This document shows positions 12,501 to 23,200 of a stretch of 64,000 nucleotides of DNA, in pieces. Both the position numbers and the translations under genes were made by a program. Where the stretch lies: positions 4,899,001 to 4,963,000 of the forward strand of contig NC_059483.1 of assembly GCF_018139145.2 (NCBI RefSeq). The letters run 5' to 3'. Origin of the DNA: Gymnogyps californianus. Taxonomy: Eukaryota; Chordata; Aves; Accipitriformes; Cathartidae. The notes beneath the pieces were generated by a model. The model saw nothing but the letters and a program-made list of their open reading frames with translations. It did not search any database and had not been told where the DNA came from. The number at the start of each line of letters is the position of its first letter. The first letter of the stretch is position 1.

Positions 12501-15500
12501 TAACACAATGCAGCTCACAGAACTACATCCAGTAACTTCATTACCAGGCCCATAATGGCTAGACTGGAAGAAGACATCCATACTTCTTAAAAAATCCACT
12601 CTATCCATATGTAAATTGTTCTAACAGTTAATTAATTTTGCTATTAAAAATGCATGCCTTAATCCTGGCCTGAAGGTACTGGCATAGTTTCAAAGGACTG
12701 CTCTCCATTTCACCCGGTGGAATCCCTGAGATTTTGCTAAAATAGAGATTTTTAAAAACAAACATATTCACGTGTCCCAGATGAATCAGACTATATTCCA
12801 CAAGCAATCAAGGGCCAAACTATGGGTTTTTCACTTAATACCCATCTGTGCGGGCTTTAAATAAATTTCAGCTACACTATAGGGGAATCTGCATGTAAAA
12901 GGCACATTGAAGCTACTTGCTAGCCAGAAAAATCAGGGTTCTTTTGGGGAGTTGAAGACGTTTTGAAAATATGGCCTTTTGGTTTTGTGTGTGTGTCCCC
13001 CATCAGTACAGAGGTAAAATCACATCCTTCAGGAATGCTTCTACTGTATTGTATTCACATTCCAACACGGATCGCATTTATACTCCCTTACATGGATGTG
13101 GGCTGACAAAGCAACTAAATCACAAGCATCGTAATCATTATAGGAGAGTTCAAGAGGCTAATCATAGATCACTAGCAGTTCTTGACATACCACTGAACAG
13201 AGGACATCAATCCCTGCCTCTTCTCAGCACACACAATTACATACATACAATTAATCAGTAAAGTTAATACTAGAAACAAAAGTTCTAAATAAAGAGAAAA
13301 ATGACAGTTAATAAAGCTGTCATTATCTTTTTCCAGACATTAAAATGCTGCTCTGTGTAACAGCAGCCTTCTATACTACCGACTAACCCACCTCTGTGTT
13401 AAGGAATACCAGCCAATGGTACTTTACTGACTATACAAAGCAACATGTTTCATTAAGGGTTAAAAGTCTTAGGCTTTAGTCTTAATTAAACCCCAATTTC
13501 ATCAGTGTATAAATAATGGAATACTACATCTATGTGAAGCGGTATTTACTTTCCAACCTATTAGTGTAAAAACCACTGAATTATTGAAGTGAATAATTAG
13601 CTGCTCACCCAGATCCCCTTTTCCCCCCTTCTCCCTATCTGTTTAATGTTTCCTCTTAATTGAGTCTCTAAATCAAGCCATATGCAGGATGAGAACTGCT
13701 TTGATATAGCTTGTGGCAATGGAATTCACTGGCAGAGGGACTAAACTCTAAGCTTTTATTGCAACATTTCAAAACCCAACACCAAAGCACTAAGCTTTTC
13801 TTTGCAAATTTTAGCCACAGTGAACTCTCCATTATGCAGCTATTTTGATATGAAAAATCCAGTATATGTAGACAAGCACTTCCAACGAACAGACTCGGCA
13901 GAAGCAACCCTTGATGAAAGCAGAATGCCCCGTAAGCCCATGGGAGCTACGGATGAACAAGAGAGACCCCGCCTGCCAACACAGACACCCTCCCAGCCCC
14001 AGAGAGTGGAGGAGAAAGCTGAGTCTTGGAGACGAGGAATTATGAGTCACGAAGGCCTGGGCTGAAGGGGTTCAGGAGCCTGCAATGGCCTAAGTAGGAA
14101 TAAAAATCGCCGAGAAGAGGAGCATGAGGTAGTATTTGAACTACCTCAGTAGTAGTCCAGGACACTGAGGGCAACAGTTAGTGAGGGAAGTAGCAACGAG
14201 GTACAGAAGGACACTGGGACACAACATTTTGCATCTTTTTTATCAGTACATCAGGAAACCAAGAGGACTGTGAAAACAAAGGTGAGCCAGAAAGGGAGAT
14301 AAAAGAGTGCCATAGCAGGATGCATTTAACAGTAATTTTAGCTTAGCCTTTACAAAATTACTATTATTATCCAGAAGTCTGAAAAGAGGCAAAGTCAAAC
14401 TGCTAGGAAGGCAAAAAAGCAAATTACAGCAAAGAACATCACAACTCCCCTTCCCTCCTCTGTTTATACGTGCACATACAATCAGTGCAAGGAGGAACGG
14501 AAGGGATGGGGAGAAATAACATCTGGATGAAAGGATATTCTGTAAAGATCTGCAGGACATGGCCAATGTCTTCAAACCAAAACAGTTCCAGTTTGTCCAA
14601 CAGCATCTAGGATGCTTCTGCCTCACATAGAATAAATGGTTATGCTGGCTTATCTGGATCCCCTCTTGAAGTCAAGAGGGCCTCCACCATGTGTTGTCAC
14701 GAGAGAAACTGGAGGTTAGAACTTAGCTCATACCAGTGGAGCAGCTACTTCTTTTCTACCAGGGGTAGGTCAGGCTGGGCACCAGGAGCCTTCTCGTTCA
14801 ACCAGACTTACTGCTTAATGAAAGGCCTTCTTTACGCTGAGGTTTCGTATAAGGTACACACTGAATCCTGATTCGACACAGTATATCTCCTCTAATTGCA
14901 AATGTTTCTTTATCATGTAGTTACCAGTGGTCGATGCAAACATACTGGGAAGCTAAGAGTTTTCCGAAACACTACCTGCTCAGATGTTACTAGACAATAC
15001 AACAAATGGAATAGATGAAAGATGCATACTTTGTTTTAAAGGATGGAGTATGTTCATACTGTGGTAAATTGTACAAAGGATAAAATTTGTTACAAAGAAT
15101 AAAAAACAGCTGGCAAGCAAGAAAGAATATATTGCTAGGTTATCAACCTAAGACATTAATAGGCTTTTGACATGGAGAAGTACTCAGGTAGTGGTTGAAG
15201 GGTAAGTGAGCACTGTTTTATGGCTCTGTTTCAGCCCCTGCAAAGCTTTGGGTGAGTCATTAATTCTTTATGCTTTAGTTGTCCTACCTGTAAAATGGGA
15301 ACAGCTGTTACAGTAGTAATAGTTACCTACCTCAAGAGACTTCCAAGCACATTAAAAAGCACATAGATCCACAGAGTACTACAATTATTATTATTAGCCA
15401 ATTCTTCCTAACATTTATGCGCGCATTCATTCATTTATAGTCTAACTTATTGGTTATGGATAGAGTCTATAATTGGATTTTATGACCTAAATTAAATGTT

Positions 15501-18500
15501 TAAATGCATCTAAAACAATACAGTGACCTGGGCCTTAAAGTTTAATGTGTTTGACAAGAACAAATAAAGAAACTATATACACAAGGTCTTTGTTGCCTTG
15601 ATATCCTTCTTCTAATTTCAGTACATAAATGTAGCTTGTTGATATATCATAAATCTAACTTATGTAAGATGTCAAACTCTTTGCTCTGTTCCCTGTTTTA
15701 CCCATCTGTTCAGAGAAAATTGCTTCCTGCTCTCCCTTACCTGCTGTTCTCCTATTATATGGCTTTAAAATTAAGCACTGTTGCCTAAGATTAAGCACTA
15801 CGGAAAGCATCACAAAATACTTGCAGAATACATCCCTATGAAACAGCTGAAGACAGACTTGGTAAGACGTAGCACGATAAAATGTTTATAGCAAAGGCCT
15901 TCCAACAATACAGACCAAACCCATCCAGTTGCCCAATGGTATTTTATTTACTGCATACATTTTTTTCTGAGAGGCATGGGTATTGACATAGCAGTAGAAG
16001 CCTGAGTGCTCAAGCACAATAGTGTACATTTCTAGGTCTTAAAGTTTAGATTACATGCAATTTTCTTATTAGTCACAGCTAAAGTGTCTCAAACATAATT
16101 AACCCAAAACCTGTCTAAATCAATCCAGATCCATTCAAAATAATGCATTCCCATCTCATTACAGAGCCTGCTAATCTATTCAAGCCTTCAAATTTATTCC
16201 TGAGAGAAAGATAATGCATGCAGATTCTTACAAAATGCAATATAGTTGTTAGTTTTTGAAACCTTCTTCATATTATGATCTCATTTACTCTTGCAGCATA
16301 AACAAGGTTAGATTTAGGCAATGTATCAAAACTGGTGATTCACTAAATAGGCTCCTTTCCTGACAGTCAACACTGAGTCAATGTCCCAACAGTGGCTCCA
16401 TTATATGAAACACATTCTCTCACACACTTCAAAATATAAATTAGAAAGGCTCTAAGAGTTTTTAAATAAAGTTTTCTCACTTTAATGCAGTTGCACAAAA
16501 CTGACTGTAGCTGCTGACAATCAAAAAATTGTTGAAGTTTCAACCTCCTTCTACCGCTCAGAGAAAGGGGAGAAAAACACTCAAAACCAGAATGGATGGT
16601 TGTATCTTCTTTTATCAAGTGGGTTCTTTGTTAGACAAGTATGAGGTATTTGGGCCTTCAGCATGTTATTATAGGCTATCAAACTCAAGCCAAACTTGCA
16701 TGTGTGTGCACACAGGCTGCAAAGAAAGAAAAAGTATCTTGACAGGTTGCCATGTAAGAGATGTTTTGCTTTGGAAAAGTTACTTCCAGGGAACTAAATG
16801 TGCTGGCAAAGGTTCACTTCCCGAGCCTTGCCACGCTGGTTTAATAGAAAGTGCGGTCACATCTGCCCTTCAAATGTAAAATAACCCTTTTGCTTTTGGA
16901 TACTTTGCACACATTCGTTTGGCACATACTTACAATTCTTCATATGAAAAAAATCTTACTGAAGGCATAGGACTTGCTACTTCCAAGACGAAGGATCAGT
17001 AAAACCACCATCAAAAATCAGTTTTCAAAGCTAACCAGAAACTTAAACGCAATGCTCATCTAGATTTGCCAAAATTATCTAATGACCCAAGCAGGACACG
17101 TGAACGTATTTACTAACATTTGCTAGGTACCAGCCAGCTAATGATACGTGACTAAGTTAAGCTTTTATTATGTATGACCACTTATATTAGAAGAAACCTG
17201 CACTTCTTAAAAACTAATGTCTTCTATTATTATCATGTGACTAGAGAAAGCAGTATTACAAAATCCCAGTTAAACTACAATTCACCTTGCCTGCAACATG
17301 ACTGATTGTTACCAAGCAAACACACGTCCTAGGTAACACCCTTGATTATTTCTGAGTTCAGACCAAAACCTGCATCCTTCTGACGAAACTACAGAAATCA
17401 GCTTCGCAAAACTAATTAAAACTTTTTACATTCACATAGACAAAACTTTGCTAAGGTTATTTAATCAATCATGCAGCCTACATACAAACACATACATCAT
17501 GATCAGATCACAAGATCTTACACAGTCATAATCAGATTTTTTTATTATCGTGAAGGAATCAGATCATATATGATCTCTCACATCAAATTAAAAAAAAAAT
17601 CTTCCTTTGCTCATAAGGAGTAACTAAAATAATAATTATTTATATTATAGGAATGAACAGGCAGTAACAACCCCGATTCAGCATGTTACATTGGATGTGC
17701 TTTACTGTAAGCACATGCATAAGCAAATCCTATTAAATCAATGGCAATACTCACTCCCGAAGTTCATAACTAGTTAAATCGTTGTCTGTTTCTTCCACTC
17801 CAAATTCAAGCCCCCTGGGAACAGCCTCACACTGCTTTCAGTGTACCTTGGATCAGGCTTTTTAAGCCAAGCAGATCCCACCACCTGATGCCTTCACCAT
17901 GCGAGTGTGGATGTGATTCATTCCAGAATGGCACCCGTTGGCGGGTATTTCTGCCTTTCCAAGAAGGCAGGCATCTCCTCAACTCGGACCACGTTATGTC
18001 ACCCCCCCCCCCCCCCCAAAAAACATCCTTTTTTATGGATACCCTCACTTAAATTTTATTTTAGTAGTAACTAACACAATACAGAACATTTCAGCAAGGG
18101 GCAGAACTGGACCCACAGAATTGCGCTTCCCAGTTATACAAACTCCTGCTGGTGCCAATGGCGCAGGATCATGCCCTGCCAGCAGATGTGAGGGGAAAAA
18201 AACCCCAACAACCAAACCCCACAAAAAACCAAACCAAACCAATCTGAAGAAGAGGCATGTTTTAAACACAGCATTCCTCTCTCTTTTTTTTTTTCTGTTG
18301 TGTTGCAGACCTTGTAAAAAGTACTTGCAAAGTCAATAAATAATAGGAAAGTTAGATAATGTCAAATTTTGGAACATGAAGATGCTCACTGAAAAGCTCA
18401 TTGAAATGGAACAGTTGTTTACACTCTCTAGCAGTTTCGTACTTTCTGGGCTCCTTCCTTCAGCGTTCTTCTTGATTTCCATGATAATCACAGAGATACG

Positions 18501-19939
18501 CCTTAAAGAAAAATGACTTCAGGAGGTACAGTTGCTAGTGGAAATAATCCTGCTTTAATACATGCATTTGAATTCTGTCCATGATCCATTCTCGGCCACA
18601 GTAAACATCTCTTGCATTCAGTAGGGTAACAATGCTTGTAAGAAACCAACTGCTTTAATAAGTTAAAGAATAAGAGCTCAAAAAACAGGAATAGTCTTTC
18701 ATTCAGGACATCTCTGTGAAATCATGAATCAAAGACACAAAGACATACCAAGTTAATTAGATATATGAGGTCACACTGACCATAATATAGTTGGAATGCA
18801 AAGGGGAAAACAGTCCTCCACCCACCGAAAGCACGCTGCCCGTATCTTTCTCTGAAGTAATTACCGTTTTTTAAAAAATACTCTGCCTGTAAGGTGCTGA
18901 AAGAGGAAACACAACACACCACGACTTCAAACTCTTTTTTAAAGTTCTGCTAAATTAATTTACATATAAAAAGCATTCAAAACAAAAAGCTCAAGAGCTT
19001 AAAATCCGCCGGTGCCTCACAGCTTGGAACCCAGTGGTACCACACAGAAATAGCCAGCCACCTTCCCTTTTCCCTGTAGCATTAATGAAAAATTTGCAGA
19101 AGTGTAGCTCCCGAGACTGACAGCAGCTCCTCACGGGCTCCAGCCAGCGAGTACCACATTCCCCACGTCAGCCTTCAAAACAAGGCCAAAACTAATGGAA
19201 AAGCAGCTATTTCAGAGGCCGCCCTCGCACTGGCACGCAGAGGAGGTATCGCCCCGCTCGGACGCAGGGACCAGAGGCGGAGGTAAGACCTCCACGCACT
19301 TTCGTGGCATCTCTGGCAACCACCCTCCAAGTGAAAACACGCAGGAAAAAGTTTGTGCTTCTAAAGCCAGAGCAGTTTGCACAAGGGTTTCTAATCACCG
19401 GTCGCTGGCAGAGGCGAAGGGAAAAAGCTCTGGGAAAGGGAAGTGCCTGAAGGACCGGGCGGCAAAGAGACACCAGCGAGCGGCCACAGCAGAGGGGACC
19501 CGCGGGGCGGGAGGGCCCGGACACGCGTGGGGCTGGGCACCCTGACAGCGGGCGGGCTCCAGCGGCCGGGCCGCAGCCGGGCAAGAGGGGCCTGGCGGGC
19601 TCCCTGCCGAGGGCAGGGACCGGGGGCGGTCGCGCGTGGGGCGCCGGCCGGTCACGCGTGGGCCGGGCGAGCTCCCGCGTCCCGGCGCCGGCCGGGAGCG
19701 CGGCGGCGGAGGCGCCACCGTTACCTGGCGCCGGCGAGTTTGCCGCCGGCAGGGCTCCTCCGCGGCGGGCTCCGGCTGAGCCGCGGTTGCCGGCGGGCGA
19801 GCGGCGCGGCGGGTCGGGCGGGCGCGGAGGGCGCGGGCGGCGGGCGCGGCGGGGCGGCGGCGCTGCCCGCCAGCAGATAGAGCAGCAGCAGGCTGCCGAG
19901 GCACAGCAGCACCGCCGCCACCTTGCAGGAGAGCCGCAT
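403..19939 (-). CDS. GXYLT2: GXYLT2 gene, coding exons 1-7 (3' end outside window)
   Basis: Glucoside xylosyltransferase 2 is a type II Golgi/ER membrane enzyme. It transfers xylose from UDP-xylose in alpha-1,3 linkage onto O-linked glucose of EGF repeats, notably Notch. Seven exons join in frame: 19725-19939, 17755-17814, 11912-12101, 11573-11704, 4955-5206, 3799-3922 and 403-575. Together they are 1146 nt, 382 codons, ending in phase 0. The family is about 440 residues, so roughly 60 C-terminal residues lie in an exon beyond position 1. Visible features are a short cytosolic N-terminus, a Leu-rich membrane anchor at residues 8-25, a Pro/Arg-rich stem, then the GT8 domain with LAVVACG, the DTD (DXD) metal site, [18 protein letters not shown] and [10 protein letters not shown]. 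Residues such as YPITFSVGN and [19 protein letters not shown] fit GXYLT2 better than its paralogue GXYLT1. The identity is recognised from memory of the family; the splicing comes from the sequence. Confidence 0.95.
576..3798 (-). other. GXYLT2 intron 6
   Basis: 3.2 kb of AT-rich intronic sequence. Short open frames on both strands show no recognisable protein or splice logic. There is a T11 run near 1207 and a T10 run near 3724. No known element recognised. Confidence 0.7.
3799..3922 (-). CDS. GXYLT2: GXYLT2 coding exon 6
   Basis: 124 nt, phase 0 to 1. It encodes [34 protein letters not shown] and [15 protein letters not shown] is a GT8 family signature near the acceptor/donor pocket. The acceptor is GACCTGCAG|AACAGC and the donor AACCCAG|GTAAGT. 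Confidence 0.95.
3923..4954 (-). other. GXYLT2 intron 5
   Basis: 1.0 kb, AT-rich; nothing recognised beyond the flanking splice sites. Confidence 0.7.
4955..5206 (-). CDS. GXYLT2: GXYLT2 coding exon 5 (DXD metal site)
   Basis: 252 nt, 84 codons, phase 0 to 0. It begins [20 protein letters not shown], carrying the DTD triad expected to bind Mn2+ and UDP-xylose, then [29 protein letters not shown] and [16 protein letters not shown] and NLT are potential N-glycosylation sites. The acceptor is AACCTAAAAG|GTC, with a weak pyrimidine tract, and the donor is TTCAAG|GTGAGA. Confidence 0.96.
5207..11572 (-). other. GXYLT2 intron 4
   Basis: 6.4 kb. It holds one MIR-like SINE remnant (about 8755-8935) and A-rich runs near 6919-6934 and 7116-7127. 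Elsewhere only short, unsupported open frames were seen. Confidence 0.7.
8755..8935 (+). repeat. MIR-like SINE remnant
   Basis: Reads like the MIR/CORE-SINE order: a CTGGCATCTATTCCCAGTGC block, GCCACTGATC, a decayed middle, then GGGATATTGCTAATCTACCT and an AAGCTCTTAAATAGAT stretch near the 3' part. The order and spacing match MIR, but divergence is high. Intronic, antisense to GXYLT2. RepeatMasker would settle it. Confidence 0.5.
11573..11704 (-). CDS. GXYLT2: GXYLT2 coding exon 4
   Basis: 132 nt, phase 0 to 0. It encodes [34 protein letters not shown] and CAAQRLFLP, a highly conserved part of the xylosyltransferase fold. The acceptor is ATGTCTTTCAG|TTAAAGG and the donor CTTCCG|GTAAGG. The intron between exons 3 and 4 is only 207 nt. 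The YPITFSVGN stretch is the GXYLT2-type version. Confidence 0.94.
11912..12101 (-). CDS. GXYLT2: GXYLT2 coding exon 3 (start of GT8 domain)
   Basis: 190 nt, entering in phase 2 and leaving in phase 0 at GAGAAGAAG|GTGAGT. The catalytic domain begins here with [17 protein letters not shown] and continues through [24 protein letters not shown]. The acceptor chosen is TTTTCAG|GAAGCC (AG at 12102-12103). It keeps the frame from exon 2 and adds the linker [17 protein letters not shown] nearer acceptor, CATCTTTGCAG at 12056-12057, looks at least as strong but would shift the frame. Confidence 0.88.
12102..17754 (-). other. GXYLT2 intron 2
   Basis: 5.7 kb. Contains a clear MIR-like SINE (about 15230-15405). 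I searched it for further coding exons; none is needed, because exons 2 and 3 join in frame directly. The remainder is AT-rich with no recognised element. Confidence 0.65.
15230..15405 (+). repeat. MIR SINE, 3' two-thirds
   Basis: Successive MIR landmarks are readable: TTGGGTGAGTCATTAATTC, then a CCTACCTGTAAAATGGGAAC block, AGTAGTAATAGTTACCTACC with CTCAAGAGAC, an AAGCACATAGATCC segment, and a terminal ATTATTATTATTAG. This is one of the better preserved old repeats in the window and lies antisense in GXYLT2 intron 2. Confidence 0.75.
17755..17814 (-). CDS. GXYLT2: GXYLT2 coding exon 2 (60-nt acidic stem exon)
   Basis: A small exon bounded by the acceptor CTGTTCCCAG|GGGG and the strong donor CGGGA|GTGAGT. 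It enters and leaves in phase 2. The joined reading is [21 protein letters not shown], free of stops and acidic. It is the only candidate found that joins exons 1 and 3 with correct phases. Its position matches the variable stem segment just ahead of the catalytic domain in GXYLT1/2. Because it is symmetric, skipping it keeps the frame. No obvious paralogue motif confirms it, so confidence is moderate to high. Confidence 0.78.
17815..19724 (-). other. GXYLT2 intron 1
   Basis: 1.9 kb. The part next to exon 1 (about 19230-19724) lies in the CpG island. It contains a C16 run at 18002-18017 and an AAACC-rich stretch near 18200-18245. No coding evidence. Confidence 0.65.
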
Positions 19940-20290
19940 GGCGCGGGAGGTCAGGGCGCGGGGCGCGCCGCCCGCCCGCCCCTCAACCCGCCCGCCGCCG
20001 ACATCGCCCGCGGCCCGGCCCGGCGCGGCGCGGGGACGTGGCCGCCGAGCCCCGGCCCGGCTCCCGGCAGCGGGGGCGGGGCGCGCCCTACCGTACTCTC
20101 TGGACTAGCCGCCCCGTCCCCTCGTCGGCCCCCGCAAGGCGGGGGGGCAGCCTGCAGCCGCACGGGCCTGGGGACGCCGGACCGGGCAGTGGGACGGGGC
20201 GGGCTGGTCTCCGCAGCACTCGCCCGATCGCCACAAAACCTGTGGGAGACGTTTCGCGGGCAGAGGTAACGGGATAGCAGAGGCTTTGTA
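19230..20290 (-). promoter_or_regulatory. GXYLT2: GXYLT2 CpG-island promoter
   Basis: A sharp change to GC-rich, CpG-dense sequence centred on the GXYLT2 start codon. GC boxes (GGGGCGGG type, Sp/KLF sites) are visible at 20072-20081 and 20196-20203. Transcription should start upstream of the ATG, at coordinates above 19939, but there is no TATA box to fix it. Long open frames on both strands here are a by-product of high GC and were not called as genes. Confidence 0.75.
19725..19939 (-). CDS. GXYLT2: GXYLT2 coding exon 1 (signal anchor and stem)
   Basis: The start is the ATG at 19937-19939, in a GCC-ATG-C context inside the CpG island. It encodes 71 residues plus two bases. A short basic start (MRLSCK) is followed by the hydrophobic stretch [19 protein letters not shown], a typical type II signal anchor, and then a Pro/Ala/Arg-rich low-complexity stem. 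The donor is CAG|GTAACG at 19725/19724, phase 2. Reading on gives an immediate stop, so splicing is required. Confidence 0.88.
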
Positions 20291-23200
20291 AAGATCTTAC
20301 TATTAGATAACGCAGTCGTCAAGTAGCATTGCCGCGTTGTAAGGAAGAAAGGTGAGGCGGGGCTCTGGGATCCGAGCTGCCGGCAGATTGTGTTATTCAA
20401 AGGTACCTTTGATTTCCGCGCCCCGCAAAGATCTCTGCTCGTGTAGGTGTGCAGCGCTGGAAGAGCGTGAGTGTGCACAGAAAGGTGAGCAGGAGAACAA
20501 GGTGAGAGAGGAAATCGGTCTCTGAAGAGACCAATTTCAACTGTCTGTGCTAACAGGCGAACTGGTGCTGAGTTTCCCGCCACCTTGCAGCCCCAGTTTA
20601 TCACCTACCTACACACTATTCTTGTCCCACCCGCCAGGAAGGCAGGTTGTATCGCGATAAACTGCAATGCCTGTAGAACAGTGAAGGAATATAAGCATTC
20701 ACTTACTTTTGGGTGGCTTTGGACTTGTCCTCGTATGACTGATCATATGTCCTCGTATGAGCTGGTCTTCTGTGCAACATCAGCAGAGATCGCAACACTG
20801 TGAATTTCACAGAAATAAATCCTACTTAGGTTCGTAACCTGATTTATCACCTTTAAATGTACAGTGTGACAGAAATACAAGTATTCTTGCTGCCCCACGG
20901 AGCTGGAGCATAAGCTGCGCAAAGAATGGAGACACCAGCCTTGGAATGGGGAGAGCAGGGAAAATGGAGCCTGACGTGTCCCTCACGGTGTTAGTACTGG
21001 AAGAGAACCAGACTCTGCGTGGCCGGTTTCAGCTCCAGGGACTGCTGTGCAGTGCAGTGACCACACGCTGCTGAACTACGCTGGAGAAGGGGTATGGGGC
21101 TGATGCCCAGCATAGCTCTCATCGTGTCTCTCACCTCTGCGGAGATGTGCTCTCCTATTTGATCTGTTAGATTTAAAATAAATGCTCAGTGCTACAGCTG
21201 TCCTGTGAAGACCACCACTGAAGTCACAGTGCTACCTGCGGGGAAGCACGACACTTCAGACAGGTAACCACACAGGCTGCGAGGACAAAGTCTCTCGAAT
21301 TTGTCAATCAGGACCTTGCCAAGATAAGGGCATATTGTCAATGATGCGTCTCGTGCAAAAGGGTGAACCTCCTGCTGCACAGCCCTACTCTGTAAAGTCA
21401 GGTTTACTTTTAGGATAAATCTTCCAAGAGTTGGTCCTTTGCTATTTAAATGGCATTCACTTGGCCGTGAAACTATGCAGCCTGGCCACTTTATACTGCT
21501 GTCACAACAAGCCTTCACTAATGGTATCCCAAAATGTACTTTACCTTAGTAACAATGCAAATGCAATGAACGATTACTGTCTCAGAATTTCATCCAACTC
21601 AGATTCTGAGCAGAGGTAAAAATATAAATTACTTCATGCTAAGAGAAAATAGCAATACTAAATGAGAAACTACAGAAAAACCACAGTGCATAAACATATG
21701 CTCTTTTCTGAGAATATACATGCTACAATAAAACCCTACCAAACTTTATACTTAATAAAAAACCGAGTACCAGTAGCAGCCCCCTGAAATCCTCAACCTA
21801 TACAAACGTGTGACTTTATACTACCAATAAAATCTCTTTCATATATAGGAGATGTGTCAGCAATGTCTGCATAAAACTACCAAGGTAAACATTATGAAAT
21901 CTGAAAAACATTCCAAGGGATTTTTAGAAACTTTAAATCTGTGACATGCTGTAGTGTACCACTTACCTGCCTACTTGGGCCATTTTCTTTCAAATTAAGT
22001 TGTGCAAATATCAACTCTTCTGTGCCACCAGTGTGTGTGCTCAAACAAAATCAGTTCCACTGCTGGACTGAAACAGAATTACATTGCACAGCTTCAGATC
22101 AGCGCTGCTGAATCCACTGCGCTCTCCAAAGTGTTCAACTTTGGCAGCAAAGCAACAGACTGGCCACAATGTGCAGTCTTGATATGTGACAGTGCCTACT
22201 GAGATATTCAGTCAAACTGATGGCTTAGATCTAAAACAATAGTGAGAGCCAGCTGAAGTAAAACTTTACTTATTTTAGACTTGAACAAATTTATTGATAC
22301 CAAGTGTGTTCGGCATATTTTGTATTGCAGACACAGTATCATGGCATCATCGTAGATATTAAAAAGCAAATCATTCAAAGGCCTGTGCCATAATGTAAAA
22401 TTTTTTTATGTAGCTCTGTAAGGAATTAATTTAAAGCATGGTTATATTTTGAGAAAATCTTAAAAATGAAGCTTTCTTAGTCAATTTGGGCGGGGGATTA
22501 TAATTTCTAAGGTTGTGTAAGAGGTGCTATTTTCTGCAGCAGCCAAAGATTCAAGCAACTTAACGCGAGCGTAAGTGACTGGGTTAAAAGAGCCAGGTTC
22601 CCAGGAACAGGGCTGTAACAGAAATGCACCCTCTACAGATCAGGCATAGAAAGAAAATTATACCACATACTATCTAGTGAGTAATAAATTTCAAAAATTC
22701 ACTGTCCTACAACTGAGCTAAAAACCCAGACTAGCAAACAAAGGTGTTTATATGCTACTTCTGGAGTTGAAGAACTCCAAGGGCTCTTAACACACACGAG
22801 ACCACAACAGATCCCTAGGAAGCTGTTTAAAAACCTGAAAGTTGCTTCAGCACAAAAAAATACATTTGCCACAAATACGTGCCATACCTGATGTACCTGC
22901 CTCGGCACTACTCCATGGGCCGTTGATCGAAGAACTCTCTTGCTTAGCCGTGGCAGGTCAGGCTCTCACAGAGGTTCATTAGGGCCTCTGTGTTACAGTT
23001 ACTAATATTACAGTTTATGTCCTTCAGTCACGAAGAAGCTAAACTGTAACTTGGTCTCTCACATGCAAACTTTACATACACCTACTTCAAAGCAAGTCGG
23101 ACATCTGTCTAGCAGGTAACACCACAAAATGTAACGCCAGGAAACATGTTACATATTTACATCCCTAAGTGTTACAATTTTATTCTTGTAAAGACTATTG

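Noticed and set aside
15740..15770. Possible 22-nt microexon ending at AACAGCAG|GTAAGG on the minus strand
   Set aside because: Considered to fix a phase mismatch. Unnecessary once the correct exon 3 acceptor was found, and its own acceptor is poor.
19395..20604. Long open frames on both strands across the GXYLT2 CpG island (up to 217 codons)
   Set aside because: High GC depletes stop codons. The predicted proteins are Pro/Arg/Gly/Ala-rich with no motifs; only the minus-strand frame with the signal anchor is real.
22967..22992. Perfect 8-bp stem hairpin CACAGAGG/CCTCTGTG with a 10-nt loop in the intergenic spacer
   Set aside because: Too short for a microRNA precursor, and hairpins of this size occur by chance in kilobases of sequence.
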